Positions 1 through 8,684 of a stretch of DNA of 64,000 nt are shown here, piece after piece. The notes under the pieces were generated by a model. It was not told the origin of the DNA and ran no database searches. It saw only the letters and a program-made list of their open reading frames with translations. The stretch covers positions 180,616 through 244,615 of the forward strand of contig CANMSI010000005.1 of the NCBI GenBank assembly GCA_947500575.1. Reading direction: 5' to 3'. The DNA is from an uncultured Flavobacteriaceae bacterium (lineage in GTDB: Bacteria > Bacteroidota > Bacteroidia > Flavobacteriales > Flavobacteriaceae). Positions within the stretch are counted from its first letter, which is position 1. The number at the start of each line of letters is the position of its first letter. The translations under genes and the position numbers were made by a program.

Positions 1-224
1 ATACAAACCATGGAGACATTGGTCTTTCTACCTTATTAGGATATATTCAGGAACTGCCTAATAAATATAGGCTCACCTTTAATTTATATGTGCTAGATGG
101 ATACAGTCATAAGGAGATTAGTGAAATGCTGGGGACATCTGCCGGAACATCAAAATCAAATCTTGCAAGAGCAAGAATGATTTTAAGAGAGAAAATTCAA
201 AAAGAAACCATAAACATTGCTTAA
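1..224 (+). CDS. ECF RNA polymerase sigma factor, C-terminal part (5' end outside window)
   Basis: Reading from base 3 gives about 73 residues ending in TAA at 222-224. The text matches sigma-70 region 4 of extracytoplasmic-function sigma factors: a helix with LPNKYRLTFNLYVLDGYS, then the helix-turn-helix KEISEMLGTSAGTSKSNLAR and a basic tail. Region 4 recognises the -35-type promoter element. The upstream part (region 2) is cut off by the window edge. Only 11 bases separate it from the next gene, a membrane-anchored protein that looks like its partner, so the two are probably co-transcribed. The family call is firm; the regulon cannot be read. Confidence 0.85.
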   Translation, partial: TNHGDIGLSTLLGYIQELPNKYRLTFNLYVLDGYSHKEISEMLGTSAGTSKSNLARARMILREKIQKETINIA

Positions 225-235
225 ATCAATGTACA

Positions 236-1807
236 ATGAGTAAACAAAATTTAGACAAACTGTTTCAGGAGAAGTTGAAAAACTTTGAGGAGACTCCAGA
301 CGAGCAGGTTTGGACGTCTATCGAAGCTTCTTTGGACAAAAAGAAAAAATCCCGTCGCGTTATTCCCATATGGTGGTGGCGTCTGGGGGGTGTAGCAGCT
401 GTATTGGCGGTATTATTATATGTAACAAATCCATTTGGTAGCGAAATGGATGATACTATTTCCAATGTTGAAAAACAAACAGACAGCCTTAAAAATGGAA
501 AAAACGATACGCCACCAGCTCAAGAATTATTTAAAACAACTACAGAAGATAATACAGGTATTACGGTAGCTGAAGAAGACGATCTTAAAAATAAAAAAGA
601 ACCGGTCCCTGTGCTAACCACAGATGCCCAGAGAAAGGGTACAGGTACTTCTAAAAACCTCAATGAAAGTAAGGGAACACTAATTACACCTAAAAACATA
701 AGTTCAAACCGAAATCAAATTACCCAAACAACTATTTCAGAAAAATCTATCAAGAAAGAGACTATTGATAAAAGAGACTTGCTAGATGTTACTCCAGATA
801 TAGAGGAAAAAGAAGCAGTTGCACAAATCTCAATTTCAAAAGACAAGGATAGCAATGTCCAAGAAGACAAGACCAGTGGTAAAGACACTAAAGATCCAAA
901 AGAAAGAACAAAAGAAGCGCTTCTTAAAAATCCCGTTCTTACAGAATTAGATCCAAAAGAAGCGGTTGCACAAAACGATCCGTCAGAAAAAGAAGAAATA
1001 ATAGAAGACCCTAAAAAGAAATCTATTTTCGACGAGATTAACAAAGAAGGCGAAGAGGAAGAAGATGCTATTGCCAAAAGTTCTAAGGGGAAATGGTCCG
1101 TAGGGCCTAGCGTAGCTCCGGTATTTTTTGACTCTTTTGGCGAAGGCTCTCCAATACATTCTAACTTTTCATCCAATTCCAAATCAGGTAATCTGAATCT
1201 AAGTTATGGAGTGGCGGTATCCTATGATATCAGTAAAAAACTAAGTGTACGTACCGGAATTCACAAGGTAGATTACGGTTATGACACAAATGATATTGCA
1301 TTTTCGTCCTCTTTGGATGGTTCTACAAACAGTCTCATCAACAATATAAATTATACTGTTACTTCTAGGAATCTTGTGGTGCAAAGTAAAGCGAGTACAA
1401 CTCCTCAGGCTTCCGTGGGAGATCTTACTGCAAAAAGTGCTGCCTTAGATGGAAGAATGGTGCAAGAGTTTGGTTATTTAGAAGTACCGCTAGAATTAAA
1501 TTATGCTTTATTGGATAAAAAACTAGGAGTTCATATTATTGGTGGAGTAAGTTCTTTATTTCTAATTAATAATATTGTGACTTTGGAATCTGAAGGACTA
1601 TCTACGGACGTGGGAGAAGCAAACAATATTAACGATGTTAACTTTAGTACCAATATTGGTTTTGGTATTAACTATAAGTTTACACCCAAAGTACAATTAA
1701 GTTTAGAACCTGTTTTTAAGTATCAGTTAAATACTTTTTCTGATACCGCAGGTAGTTTTAACCCTTTTTCTATTGGTGTGTATAGTGGTGTTAATTTTAA
1801 ATTTTAA
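236..1807 (+). CDS. Membrane-anchored anti-sigma-like protein with outer-membrane beta-barrel-type C-terminus
   Basis: 523 residues. A short cytosolic N-terminus (residues 1-41, ending in a Lys/Arg cluster) precedes one hydrophobic segment at about 43-64. A long Lys/Glu/Asp-rich, probably disordered linker runs to about residue 285. The C-terminal ~235 residues alternate polar and hydrophobic positions and end in Phe, as in small outer-membrane beta-barrel or porin-like domains of Bacteroidota. It lies directly downstream of an ECF sigma factor gene, a common arrangement in Flavobacteriia where the short N-terminus may hold the sigma factor and the rest senses the envelope. The anti-sigma role is inferred from position; no zinc-binding ZAS motif is visible. 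Confidence 0.6.
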   Translation: MSKQNLDKLFQEKLKNFEETPDEQVWTSIEASLDKKKKSRRVIPIWWWRLGGVAAVLAVLLYVTNPFGSEMDDTISNVEKQTDSLKNGKNDTPPAQELFKTTTEDNTGITVAEEDDLKNKKEPVPVLTTDAQRKGTGTSKNLNESKGTLITPKNISSNRNQITQTTISEKSIKKETIDKRDLLDVTPDIEEKEAVAQISISKDKDSNVQEDKTSGKDTKDPKERTKEALLKNPVLTELDPKEAVAQNDPSEKEEIIEDPKKKSIFDEINKEGEEEEDAIAKSSKGKWSVGPSVAPVFFDSFGEGSPIHSNFSSNSKSGNLNLSYGVAVSYDISKKLSVRTGIHKVDYGYDTNDIAFSSSLDGSTNSLINNINYTVTSRNLVVQSKASTTPQASVGDLTAKSAALDGRMVQEFGYLEVPLELNYALLDKKLGVHIIGGVSSLFLINNIVTLESEGLSTDVGEANNINDVNFSTNIGFGINYKFTPKVQLSLEPVFKYQLNTFSDTAGSFNPFSIGVYSGVNFKF

Positions 1808-1852
1808 AAATGTTGGTTAGGTGAGTCATTGTCCTAAACGATGGCCCCTTTT

Positions 1853-1883
1853 ACGCCCTTGACACTGTTAAGGGCGTTTTTTT
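1853..1883 (+). terminator. Rho-independent terminator after the anti-sigma-like gene
   Basis: Stem ACGCCCTT (1853-1860) / AAGGGCGT (1870-1877) with a 9-base loop, followed by a run of T. It lies about 45 bases after the stop of the rightward gene and overlaps the stop codon of the convergent acyltransferase gene. Confidence 0.8.
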
Positions 1884-2611
1884 GTTAATTCGTTAAGAAT
1901 AACTTCTCTTACCCATTGCCTTAGTTCTGATCTATTATCTTCTTCCAACAAGCCCGTTTCAAAAAAGGTATGCACCTTAGCCCTAATGGGGCCAGGACCT
2001 CCGCTTAAAAAGCTAAAGGAAAAACGTTTTTTGTTATCATAAAAAGTAATAGGTACTACCGGAATTTTATGAGCAGTAGCCATTCTAAAAGCGCCGTCCT
2101 TAAATGTATCCAAAAGCACCTCTTCTTCTGGCACCCCACCTTCCGGAAAAATACAAATACTGAGACCCTGATTCAATCTTCTTTGAGCCCTTCTATATAC
2201 GGCAGTTCTACTTTTACTATCACTCCTATCTACCATAATACAGACTCTTTTGTAAAAAAAGCCAAATAAAGGGATTTTACCCAGTTCCTTCTTTCCAACA
2301 AACACAAAAGGGTTTTTGCTAATCTTTAGCATCAGCATAATATCTAACATACTGGTATGGTTAGCAACCAGCATATAGCTATTTCCCCTTATAAGTTTTT
2401 GCTCCCAAGTTATTTTAGGGAAGCAGCCCATTCCATATAAAATGGGTGTAGCCCATAAATTTCTTGCCAACCAAAAAAATTGAGGATACCACTTTTCGGA
2501 TAGTGTGGATATAAGTAAGAATGGAAAGAAAAGAAGTATAGGCAATGCTACCAAAAGATAAAACCAAATTCGGTATAACACATGACCTATGTTACGTAAA
2601 AACAAAATCAT
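1868..2611 (-). CDS. 1-acyl-sn-glycerol-3-phosphate acyltransferase (PlsC family)
   Basis: Transfers an acyl chain to lysophosphatidic acid or a similar lysolipid at the inner membrane. Catalytic motif NHTSMLD (NHx4D) lies at residues 84-90, FPEGG at 155-159 and the later VVPITF block follows. Hydrophobic segments fall at about 7-36. I set the start at the ATG whose complement is at 2611 (MILFLRNIG..., 247 residues). The frame stays open upstream to 2707, but that stretch is Lys/His-rich, overlaps the divergent trpS start and contains the trpS promoter. The gene ends inside a terminator hairpin of the convergent gene. Which lysophospholipid it uses is not readable. Confidence 0.85.
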   Translation of the reverse strand: MILFLRNIGHVLYRIWFYLLVALPILLFFPFLLISTLSEKWYPQFFWLARNLWATPILYGMGCFPKITWEQKLIRGNSYMLVANHTSMLDIMLMLKISKNPFVFVGKKELGKIPLFGFFYKRVCIMVDRSDSKSRTAVYRRAQRRLNQGLSICIFPEGGVPEEEVLLDTFKDGAFRMATAHKIPVVPITFYDNKKRFSFSFLSGGPGPIRAKVHTFFETGLLEEDNRSELRQWVREVILNELTKKRP

Positions 2612-2629
2612 GGAATCAAAAGTAACAAT

Positions 2630-2663
2630 TTTGTGCCCTTTTTTATGTTTTCTTTTACCTTTG
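2630..2663 (+). promoter_or_regulatory. Bacteroidota-type promoter of trpS
   Basis: TTTG at 2630-2633 (-33 element) and TACCTTTG at 2656-2663 (exact TAnnTTTG -7 box), 22 bases apart, ending about 21 bases before the trpS ATG. Confidence 0.65.
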
Positions 2664-2684
2664 TGCATCTTTGAACAAGCAGAA

Positions 2685-3653
2685 ATGGGAAGAATTTTAA
2701 CAGGCATACAAAGTACAGGAACACCTCATCTAGGCAATATCTTAGGAGCCATTGCCCCAGCCATTGAAATGGCAAAGGATCCTAAAAACGAATCTTTTCT
2801 TTTTATTGCGGATATGCATTCGCTTACCCAGATTAAAAATGAGGAAATGCTGCGGCAAAATACCTACGCTACCGCTGCTACATGGCTAGCCTTTGGATTG
2901 GATGTTAATACTACAGTATTTTACAGACAAAGCGATGTGCCTCAGGTAGCCGAATTGGCATGGTATCTAAGTTGTTTTTTTCCATATCAGCGATTAACGC
3001 TTGCCCATTCATTTAAAGACAAAGCGGATAGATTAGAAGACGTGAATGCCGGCTTGTTTTCCTACCCCATGCTCATGGCTGCAGATATCTTGTTATACGA
3101 TGCTCATATTGTTCCTGTAGGCAAAGATCAATTACAACATTTGGAGATGACTAGAGATGTGGCCTCCCGATTTCATGCACAAATGGGTGAAACCTTTGTT
3201 TTGCCAGACGCCAAAGTGCAAGAAGAAACTATGTACATTCCTGGAACGGATGGTGCTAAAATGAGCAAAAGCAAAGGAAATATTATTGATTTGTTTCAAA
3301 CTGATAAGAAACTTCGCAAACAAATTATGGGTATAAAAACAGATAGTACCCCCATGGAAGATCCAAAAGACCCAGACACAGACAATGTTTTTGCATTGTA
3401 CAAAATCTTAGCTTCGGATACTCAAATTCAGGAAATGAGAAACAATTATGAAAATGGAAACTATGGGTACGGACATGCGAAACAAGCCTTGTTTGAAGTA
3501 ATTGTAGAAAGGTTTAGCGAAGCTAGGGAACGTTATGAGTACTATATGAATCATCTGGAAGAAGTAGATAATGCATTGGCCATAGGCGCTGAGAAGGCCA
3601 AAAAAGTAGCGAATGATGTATTAAACCGAGTGAGAACAAAAGTGGGCTACTAA
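2685..3653 (+). CDS. trpS: Tryptophanyl-tRNA synthetase
   Basis: Class I aminoacyl-tRNA synthetase that charges tRNA-Trp in the cytosol. The HIGH-type signature appears as PHLGN at residues 14-18 and the KMSKS loop at 192-196, followed by GN. TGIQSTGTPHLGN is the usual N-terminus of the family, so I start at the ATG at 2685 (322 residues, normal length). The open frame extends to 2589, but those extra 32 residues contain the promoter and look non-coding. Divergent from the acyltransferase gene, with 73 bases between the two starts. Confidence 0.95.
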   Translation: MGRILTGIQSTGTPHLGNILGAIAPAIEMAKDPKNESFLFIADMHSLTQIKNEEMLRQNTYATAATWLAFGLDVNTTVFYRQSDVPQVAELAWYLSCFFPYQRLTLAHSFKDKADRLEDVNAGLFSYPMLMAADILLYDAHIVPVGKDQLQHLEMTRDVASRFHAQMGETFVLPDAKVQEETMYIPGTDGAKMSKSKGNIIDLFQTDKKLRKQIMGIKTDSTPMEDPKDPDTDNVFALYKILASDTQIQEMRNNYENGNYGYGHAKQALFEVIVERFSEARERYEYYMNHLEEVDNALAIGAEKAKKVANDVLNRVRTKVGY

Positions 3654-3669
3654 TTTCACGGTTTCGGAT

Positions 3670-3930
3670 CTAATAGAGGGCAATACAGCCTCTTTTTTCT
3701 TCCAGTCTAACTATAAATCCTTCTTTGGAGGTATCGAAAGCCAAGCAGAAGCTTCCATTAGAAAACAAACCCAGCAGTCGGTTATGGTCTTTTTCTATTA
3801 GATTTCCCTCTTCCTTTCTATAGGTTTTAAAACGGCATTTTATCGATGAACTACCAATAACAATAGCTCCAAGTGTCTCTTTCTCACATACACAAACCAA
3901 TCGGTCTGTAATTTTGCTAGACTGCTTCAA
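3670..3930 (-). CDS. Small hypothetical protein downstream of dprA
   Basis: 86-residue open frame whose ATG lies inside the last codons of dprA (14-base overlap), which would allow translational coupling. No signal peptide, membrane segment or domain that I recognise. It has a Cys pair near residues 13-15 (CVC) and a Lys/Arg/Glu-rich middle (KTYRKEEGNLIEKD). It fills the gap between dprA and the convergent trpS end. It could equally be a chance frame; only conservation in relatives would settle this. Confidence 0.35.
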   Translation of the reverse strand: MKQSSKITDRLVCVCEKETLGAIVIGSSSIKCRFKTYRKEEGNLIEKDHNRLLGLFSNGSFCLAFDTSKEGFIVRLEEKRGCIALY

Positions 3931-5020
3931 ACAATTTTCCAGGTAAGGGCCTAATAACTCCTTTCATTTCCATATTTAGAAGCGTAGAAGAGGTTTTAAA
4001 AATAGGAATGCGGCAATCCAACGCAATCATATCCAAAACTTGTTTCCCTTTCTTCTGCAAATAATTGTAAATCGTTTGCTCTGCTGGTTCCAAGTTAACA
4101 AAGAGCTGCTGTTGGATAACTTCTGGTTTTTTAGTTTCCAATTCCCAACCCAATAGATAGATCAAATCTGCAGCGGAGGTTAACATATGAGCTTTCTGTT
4201 GCTTAATAAGGTTATTACACCCCAAACTATAGGTATCTCCTGCTCTTCCGGGAACCGCAAACACATCTCTATGATAACTATGTGCTATGTCTGCTGTTAC
4301 CAAACTTCCTCCTTTTTCAGCAGATTCTATAACCACCGTAGCCTCAGACATGCCAGCAATAATTCTATTTCGTTTTAAAAAATGTTCGCGTTCAGGCCTG
4401 CTAGTACTCCAAAATTCTGTTAGAAACCCTCCATTATCTTCAATCTCCTTTACATATTTAGCATGCCTTTTGGGATACACCTGATTTAATCCGTGTGCAA
4501 GACAACCAATGGTCTGAAGCCCATGGGCCCTTGCTGCTCGCTGAATACAAATATCTACTCCGTAGGCAAACCCACTTACAATAACTGGGTTTAACGGGGC
4601 TATCTCGGCTATAAACTCTTCACAAAAGGCAGCTCCATAGCCAGTAATATTTCGGGTTCCTACAACACTGATGATCTTCTGCTCTTTTAACGCTATACTT
4701 CCTCTTTTAAAAAGAAGGATAGGGCCATCTGCACAATGTTTTAAGTAAGAAGGATATTCGGCATCTAAAAAAGAAACATATGCTATCTTGTGTTGTAAGA
4801 TATAGGCATACTCTTTTAGCGCCAATTTTAAGTATGAAGCGTCTTTTAAGTTTTGAAGTGTTCGTGTACCTACTCCATCAATTTTGAGGAGGTGTTGCAT
4901 TTTGTCTTCAAAAACTGCTGTTGGACTGCCACAATGTAAAATCAGCTTTTTGGCCGTAACATCCCCAATATGTGGGATATTTTGCAACCTCAGTAGTGCA
5001 ATTAGTTCATCCTTAGTCAT
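3917..5020 (-). CDS. dprA: DNA-processing protein DprA
   Basis: 367 residues. Binds incoming single-stranded DNA and loads RecA during natural transformation. N-terminal helix-hairpin-helix regions lie at about 10-60. The Rossmann-type DprA core starts with VVGTRN at 119-124 and continues with SGFAYGVD (about 154-161), KRNRIIAG and the GGSLVTA strand. A winged-helix-like domain makes up the last ~55 residues. Full length for the family. ATG start at 5020, directly followed by the HhH region. The presence of dprA suggests competence or at least the recombination branch of it, but no other competence genes are in the window. Confidence 0.92.
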   Translation of the reverse strand: MTKDELIALLRLQNIPHIGDVTAKKLILHCGSPTAVFEDKMQHLLKIDGVGTRTLQNLKDASYLKLALKEYAYILQHKIAYVSFLDAEYPSYLKHCADGPILLFKRGSIALKEQKIISVVGTRNITGYGAAFCEEFIAEIAPLNPVIVSGFAYGVDICIQRAARAHGLQTIGCLAHGLNQVYPKRHAKYVKEIEDNGGFLTEFWSTSRPEREHFLKRNRIIAGMSEATVVIESAEKGGSLVTADIAHSYHRDVFAVPGRAGDTYSLGCNNLIKQQKAHMLTSAADLIYLLGWELETKKPEVIQQQLFVNLEPAEQTIYNYLQKKGKQVLDMIALDCRIPIFKTSSTLLNMEMKGVIRPLPGKLFEAV

Positions 5021-5125
5021 TTGTCAACTATTCCAATTTTATTCACAAAATACATAAATTAAAATGTTAATAAAAAGTTATGTGAGGTGTATTGAGCCTT
5101 TAGTTTTTTTTCAATATTTGTTCTA

Positions 5126-6070
5126 GTGAGAACAGAACATTCCATAGCAGAGCTTTTATATCGATATGACTGTGTTGTAGTACCAGATTTCGGTGCTTTC
5201 CTTACCCAGCGTAAATCGGCCATTATTCAAGAAGGAACAAATGCTTTTTATCCTCCTTCTAAAGTAATCTCTTTTAATAGTCAATTGGCATCCAATGATG
5301 GTTTATTGGTTTCATACATGGCAGATGATGCTGAAACTACCTATGAAATTGCTTTGCAGGAGATTGCTGCTACTGTAGCTAATTGGAAAAAGCAATTGAA
5401 CAAAGGAGAACGTATTTTGTTCGAAGGAATTGGAGAATTATGGAGAAATTCAGAAGGGAAAATTCAGTTTGAGCCCACTACTAAGATTAATTATCTAACC
5501 TCCTCTTTTGGTTTATCTTCATTTGTTTCTACTCCACTGGTAAGAGAAGTTCTTAAACAAGAAGTGGAAGCTTTAGAAGAAGACATCCCGTTTATAATTA
5601 CACCCGAACAACGAAAAGAAAGTGGTCTTAGGCCGTATCTTAAATATGCTGCTGTGGTTTTACTGGCCATTTCTGCAGGTTTTACAGGATATAGAGTTTA
5701 TAACGATACGATAAGTACACAGCAATTAGCACAGGAAGAGGCGCAAGAAGTGGTTTCTAAAAACATACAGGAAGCCACATTTTTTGATACTAATCCTCTT
5801 CAATTACCATCCATTACTTTAAAAGTGGATAAAAAAAGCTCCGGGATTCATCATGTAATTGCTGGTGCTTTTAGAGACCAAGCAAATGCCGATAAAAAAG
5901 TGCGTCAATTAAGAAGAAGAGGTTTTAAGGCTTCTTTAATTGGTAAGAATGCTTATGGATTGCATCAGGTTAGCTACGATAGTTTTAATGATGCTCAAGA
6001 AGCGCTTAGCTACTTAAAGAAAATAAAACGAACTGAATCTGTTGATGCTTGGCTTCTTTCTAAAAAATAA
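5126..6070 (+). CDS. HU-like (CCDC81-type) and SPOR-domain membrane protein
   Basis: 314 residues. The N-terminal ~130 residues (RYDCVVVPDFGAFLTQRKSA...) match the HU/CCDC81-like domain found fused to SPOR in Bacteroidota. A single membrane span lies at about 172-192 (YAAVVLLAISAGFTGYRVY). A SPOR domain lies at about 240-314 (HHVIAGAFRDQANADKKVRQLRRRG), which binds denuded peptidoglycan at division sites. The topology therefore puts the HU-like part in the cytosol and SPOR in the periplasm. The start codon is GTG at 5126; no in-frame ATG precedes the conserved N-terminus. Role in cell division or envelope-nucleoid linkage is inferred from domains only. Confidence 0.8.
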   Translation: MRTEHSIAELLYRYDCVVVPDFGAFLTQRKSAIIQEGTNAFYPPSKVISFNSQLASNDGLLVSYMADDAETTYEIALQEIAATVANWKKQLNKGERILFEGIGELWRNSEGKIQFEPTTKINYLTSSFGLSSFVSTPLVREVLKQEVEALEEDIPFIITPEQRKESGLRPYLKYAAVVLLAISAGFTGYRVYNDTISTQQLAQEEAQEVVSKNIQEATFFDTNPLQLPSITLKVDKKSSGIHHVIAGAFRDQANADKKVRQLRRRGFKASLIGKNAYGLHQVSYDSFNDAQEALSYLKKIKRTESVDAWLLSKK

Positions 6071-6106
6071 TTTCACCTCCTTCTTTCAACCACTCTTATT
6101 TGAGCG

Positions 6107-6114
6107 TACCTTTG
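6107..6114 (+). promoter_or_regulatory. -7 box of the thioesterase promoter
   Basis: TACCTTTG, an exact TAnnTTTG box, 17 bases before the ATG. A TTTC at 6084-6087 sits 19 bases upstream as a near-consensus -33 element. Confidence 0.5.
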
Positions 6115-6131
6115 CATAAAATTGTATAACT

Positions 6132-6644
6132 ATGCAGTCTAAGTCTCCTAAGCTATCCAGAACCGTTATGACGGATATGGTGCTTCCCAGTGAAACCAAC
6201 CCCTTAAACAATTTGTTCGGAGGTGAATTACTCGCCAGAATGGATAGAGCCGCGAGTATTGCAGCCCGCAGACATAGTAGAAGAATAACCGTTACTGCAT
6301 CTGTAAATCACGTAGCTTTTAATCGTTCCGTACCTCTAGGAAGCGTTGTTACCGTGGAGGCTACTGTTTCTAGGGCCTTTAGAACCTCTATGGAAGTGTA
6401 TATAGATGTTTGGATGGAAGATCGCTTTAGCGGAGAAAAATCCAAAGCTAATGAAGCTATTTATACCTTCGTTGCTGTAGACGATACCGGAAAACCTACC
6501 GAAGTACCTGCAATAGCACCAGAAACTGAATTGGAAATAGAACGTTATGATGGAGCATTGCGAAGAAAACAACTGAGTTTGGTCCTTGCTGGAAAATTAG
6601 AGCCTCAGAAAGCTACTGAACTTAGAGCCTTATTTATGGACTAA
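6132..6644 (+). CDS. Acyl-CoA thioesterase, hotdog fold (YciA/ACOT type)
   Basis: 170 residues. Hydrolyses acyl-CoA to free acid and CoA in the cytosol. The stretch NPLNNLFGGELLARMDRAA matches the N-x2-G-x2-FGG hotdog helix region with the catalytic Asp, followed by RITVTASVNHVAFNRSVPLG and the strand GSVVTVEATVSRAFRTSMEV typical of the BFIT/YciA group. The final ~25 residues form a charged extension. The next gene is convergent with a 14-base gap. Substrate chain length cannot be read. Confidence 0.88.
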   Translation: MQSKSPKLSRTVMTDMVLPSETNPLNNLFGGELLARMDRAASIAARRHSRRITVTASVNHVAFNRSVPLGSVVTVEATVSRAFRTSMEVYIDVWMEDRFSGEKSKANEAIYTFVAVDDTGKPTEVPAIAPETELEIERYDGALRRKQLSLVLAGKLEPQKATELRALFMD

Positions 6645-6658
6645 TAAGTACTTTAAAA

Positions 6659-7891
6659 TTAGAGTCTATAAATCCATTCTTCAGGATTGAGACGAGAAGT
6701 GTCTTTGTAGAGATAAAACTTTAATTGTGTCTTTCCGTTCAACCTATTTGTATAGATTTCTCCTAATGGATCTTTCGCAGCTACTTTATCTCCTTTTTTA
6801 ACGTATAGAGCAGAAAGGTTATAATAGGTGCTAATATAGTTTCCATGCTTTATTTGAACTCCTTTATTGCCTCCGGGCACAGCTAAAATTGCAATAACTT
6901 CCCCTTTAAAAACCGCTCTCGCTTTAGAACCTTCTTCGGTAACAATAATAACCCCATTGCTCTGATGCTTTATTCCGGGATATACCGCATCACTATAAAC
7001 ACCAAAACCTTGACTCTTTACCCCCTTTTCTACGGGCCAGATTAAATTTCCTTTATTCGCAGAAAAACTATTTGCTATCTTTTTGGCCTCAGGAGTTAGT
7101 ATAAATTTGCTGCTACTAGTCCCCTTTTTCCCTGTTTTTTTATTAGAGGCTGCAATGGCACTTTTGATCATTTCTTCTATTTTCTGATCAATTTTTCGAG
7201 CTTCTTTTTTCTTTTTATTGATGGAGGCTGTGTATTTACTTTCGTTTTCTCTAATGCTTGCTAAAAGTTCTTTTTGCACTTTCATTTCCTTCATCATCTG
7301 CCTTTTCGCACGTTTGTTCTCTGCTACCAGTTTGTCTTTTGTCTTTCGTTGCTTTACAAGATCTACATTTAGCTGCGTAAGCTCTGCTGTTTTGACCACA
7401 AGTACCTCCCCTTGCTCTTTTCTGTATGCAGTATACTGTTTCATATACTGAACTCGCTTAAACGCCTGTGCAAAGCTCTCTGAAGATAAAAGAAATACAA
7501 TTCTATTCTTTTGAGACTTATTCTGATATGATTTTTGAATTAATACCGCATATTCGTCTTTTAGAATCCCAATATCTTTTTTAAGCTTTGCAATGTTGCG
7601 AACATTGGTATTAATCTGTCTATTCAGCAAGTTAGACTGTTGGTTAGTAACACTTATTAGTTGTTGTCTTACGGTTATTTTTTGATCCAGTGCTTGCATT
7701 TGATCTAATACATCTCCTCGCTCCTTTTTTTCTGCAAATAAGAGTCTGTTTATATCTTGTATTTCCTTCTGAAGACGTGCTCTTTTTGCTTCCAGAGCCT
7801 TTTGTTCATTGGTTTGTCCCTGCACCAAACTGCTGCAAACCAAGCTTAGCAATAATGTAATATAGATGCGAAAAATGCTTGAAATATTCAT
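6659..7891 (-). CDS. EnvC-like murein hydrolase activator (degenerate LytM/M23)
   Basis: 410 residues. A signal peptide (residues 1-25, cleavage after VQGQ) is followed by about 230 residues of charged heptad-like coiled coil (KALEAKRARLQKEIQDINRL onward). A C-terminal LytM domain spans about 290-410. The zinc-binding residues of active LytM enzymes are largely missing: the HxxxD site reads HQSNGVII and the HxH site reads LKFYLY. This matches EnvC-type proteins, which activate amidases at the septum rather than cutting peptidoglycan. It is the last gene of a six-gene leftward operon, 3 bases after the DUF4292 lipoprotein gene. A catalytic role is unlikely. Confidence 0.85.
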   Translation of the reverse strand: MNISSIFRIYITLLLSLVCSSLVQGQTNEQKALEAKRARLQKEIQDINRLLFAEKKERGDVLDQMQALDQKITVRQQLISVTNQQSNLLNRQINTNVRNIAKLKKDIGILKDEYAVLIQKSYQNKSQKNRIVFLLSSESFAQAFKRVQYMKQYTAYRKEQGEVLVVKTAELTQLNVDLVKQRKTKDKLVAENKRAKRQMMKEMKVQKELLASIRENESKYTASINKKKKEARKIDQKIEEMIKSAIAASNKKTGKKGTSSSKFILTPEAKKIANSFSANKGNLIWPVEKGVKSQGFGVYSDAVYPGIKHQSNGVIIVTEEGSKARAVFKGEVIAILAVPGGNKGVQIKHGNYISTYYNLSALYVKKGDKVAAKDPLGEIYTNRLNGKTQLKFYLYKDTSRLNPEEWIYRL

Positions 7892-7894
7892 GTA

Positions 7895-8683
7895 CTACTT
7901 TAAAACTATTTCTTTAAATCCTTTTGGAATTTTATAGGGAAACCTCAATGGCTTGTTAAACTCAATGTTCTTATAGGTAATGTCAATAAGATTCTGGCTG
8001 TCTGCCTCAGTCGCCTTAATTGCAATATCATTGGGAAGAATACGCTGTTCTACTTTTTGATAGTTTTTATATTCAATTTCCAAAAAGCGTCTTTGCTTTG
8101 GTTGCGATAATTGCTGTGTTGCCATCTTATAATTTTGAGGCTCAATCTGAAATAAGGTCGTAAATAGTTCCCCTGGTTTTTTAGGATCCAATTGGTAATT
8201 TCCTTGATTTACAGATGCTATATATTTTTCATCTCTTAAGTCGAATAGAGCTTGACCCAACAATAAGTTCTGTACTTTTTCAAAATCCAATTCTGTGCCT
8301 AGTAAATTACTGAGGTACGTGAAATCACCATCAAAATACTCGTTATCAATTTTGTTATAGAAGGTAACTCTCTTTGGTGTAATATAGGCTTTTACAAGGC
8401 CTATGGGCGCACTTATCCAAATAGCTTTGTCCTTTTCTATTCGAAGACTAACACTAAAACCTTGAGAAGAATACCCATCGGTATAGTCTATTTTCATTCT
8501 CCCTCTAAGAGTCTTAAAATCTAGATGATTTTTATAATGACTCTTAATAATTGCTTTTGCGGACAAATTGGTATCTGCCGTGCCGTCTGTTACTATTTTC
8601 TTGGATTTACAAGAGGTGATCAGCAATAGTACAGCGCAAAACCATACTGTTCTTTTTATCCAATTAGCTTCCTTTTTTCTCAT
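7895..8683 (-). CDS. DUF4292 lipoprotein (LolA/LolB-like fold)
   Basis: 262 residues. Basic N-terminus, hydrophobic stretch and lipobox LITSC, with Cys25 as the lipidation site, indicate an envelope lipoprotein. The remainder (FKTLRGRMKIDYTDGYSSQG..., IWISAPIGLVKAYITPKRV, FYNKIDNEYFDGD) matches DUF4292 proteins of Bacteroidota, a family with the beta-sheet lipid-carrier fold of LolA/LolB. One base separates its start from the TPR gene upstream, and 3 bases separate its stop from the EnvC-like gene. A role in moving lipoproteins or LPS is plausible from fold and position but not shown. Confidence 0.8.
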   Translation of the reverse strand: MRKKEANWIKRTVWFCAVLLLITSCKSKKIVTDGTADTNLSAKAIIKSHYKNHLDFKTLRGRMKIDYTDGYSSQGFSVSLRIEKDKAIWISAPIGLVKAYITPKRVTFYNKIDNEYFDGDFTYLSNLLGTELDFEKVQNLLLGQALFDLRDEKYIASVNQGNYQLDPKKPGELFTTLFQIEPQNYKMATQQLSQPKQRRFLEIEYKNYQKVEQRILPNDIAIKATEADSQNLIDITYKNIEFNKPLRFPYKIPKGFKEIVLK

Positions 8684-8684
8684 G

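Noticed and set aside
715..1182. 155-codon minus-strand frame opposite the anti-sigma-like gene
   Set aside because: Its Ser-rich composition is the antisense of a Lys/Glu-rich linker; no start signals or domain support.
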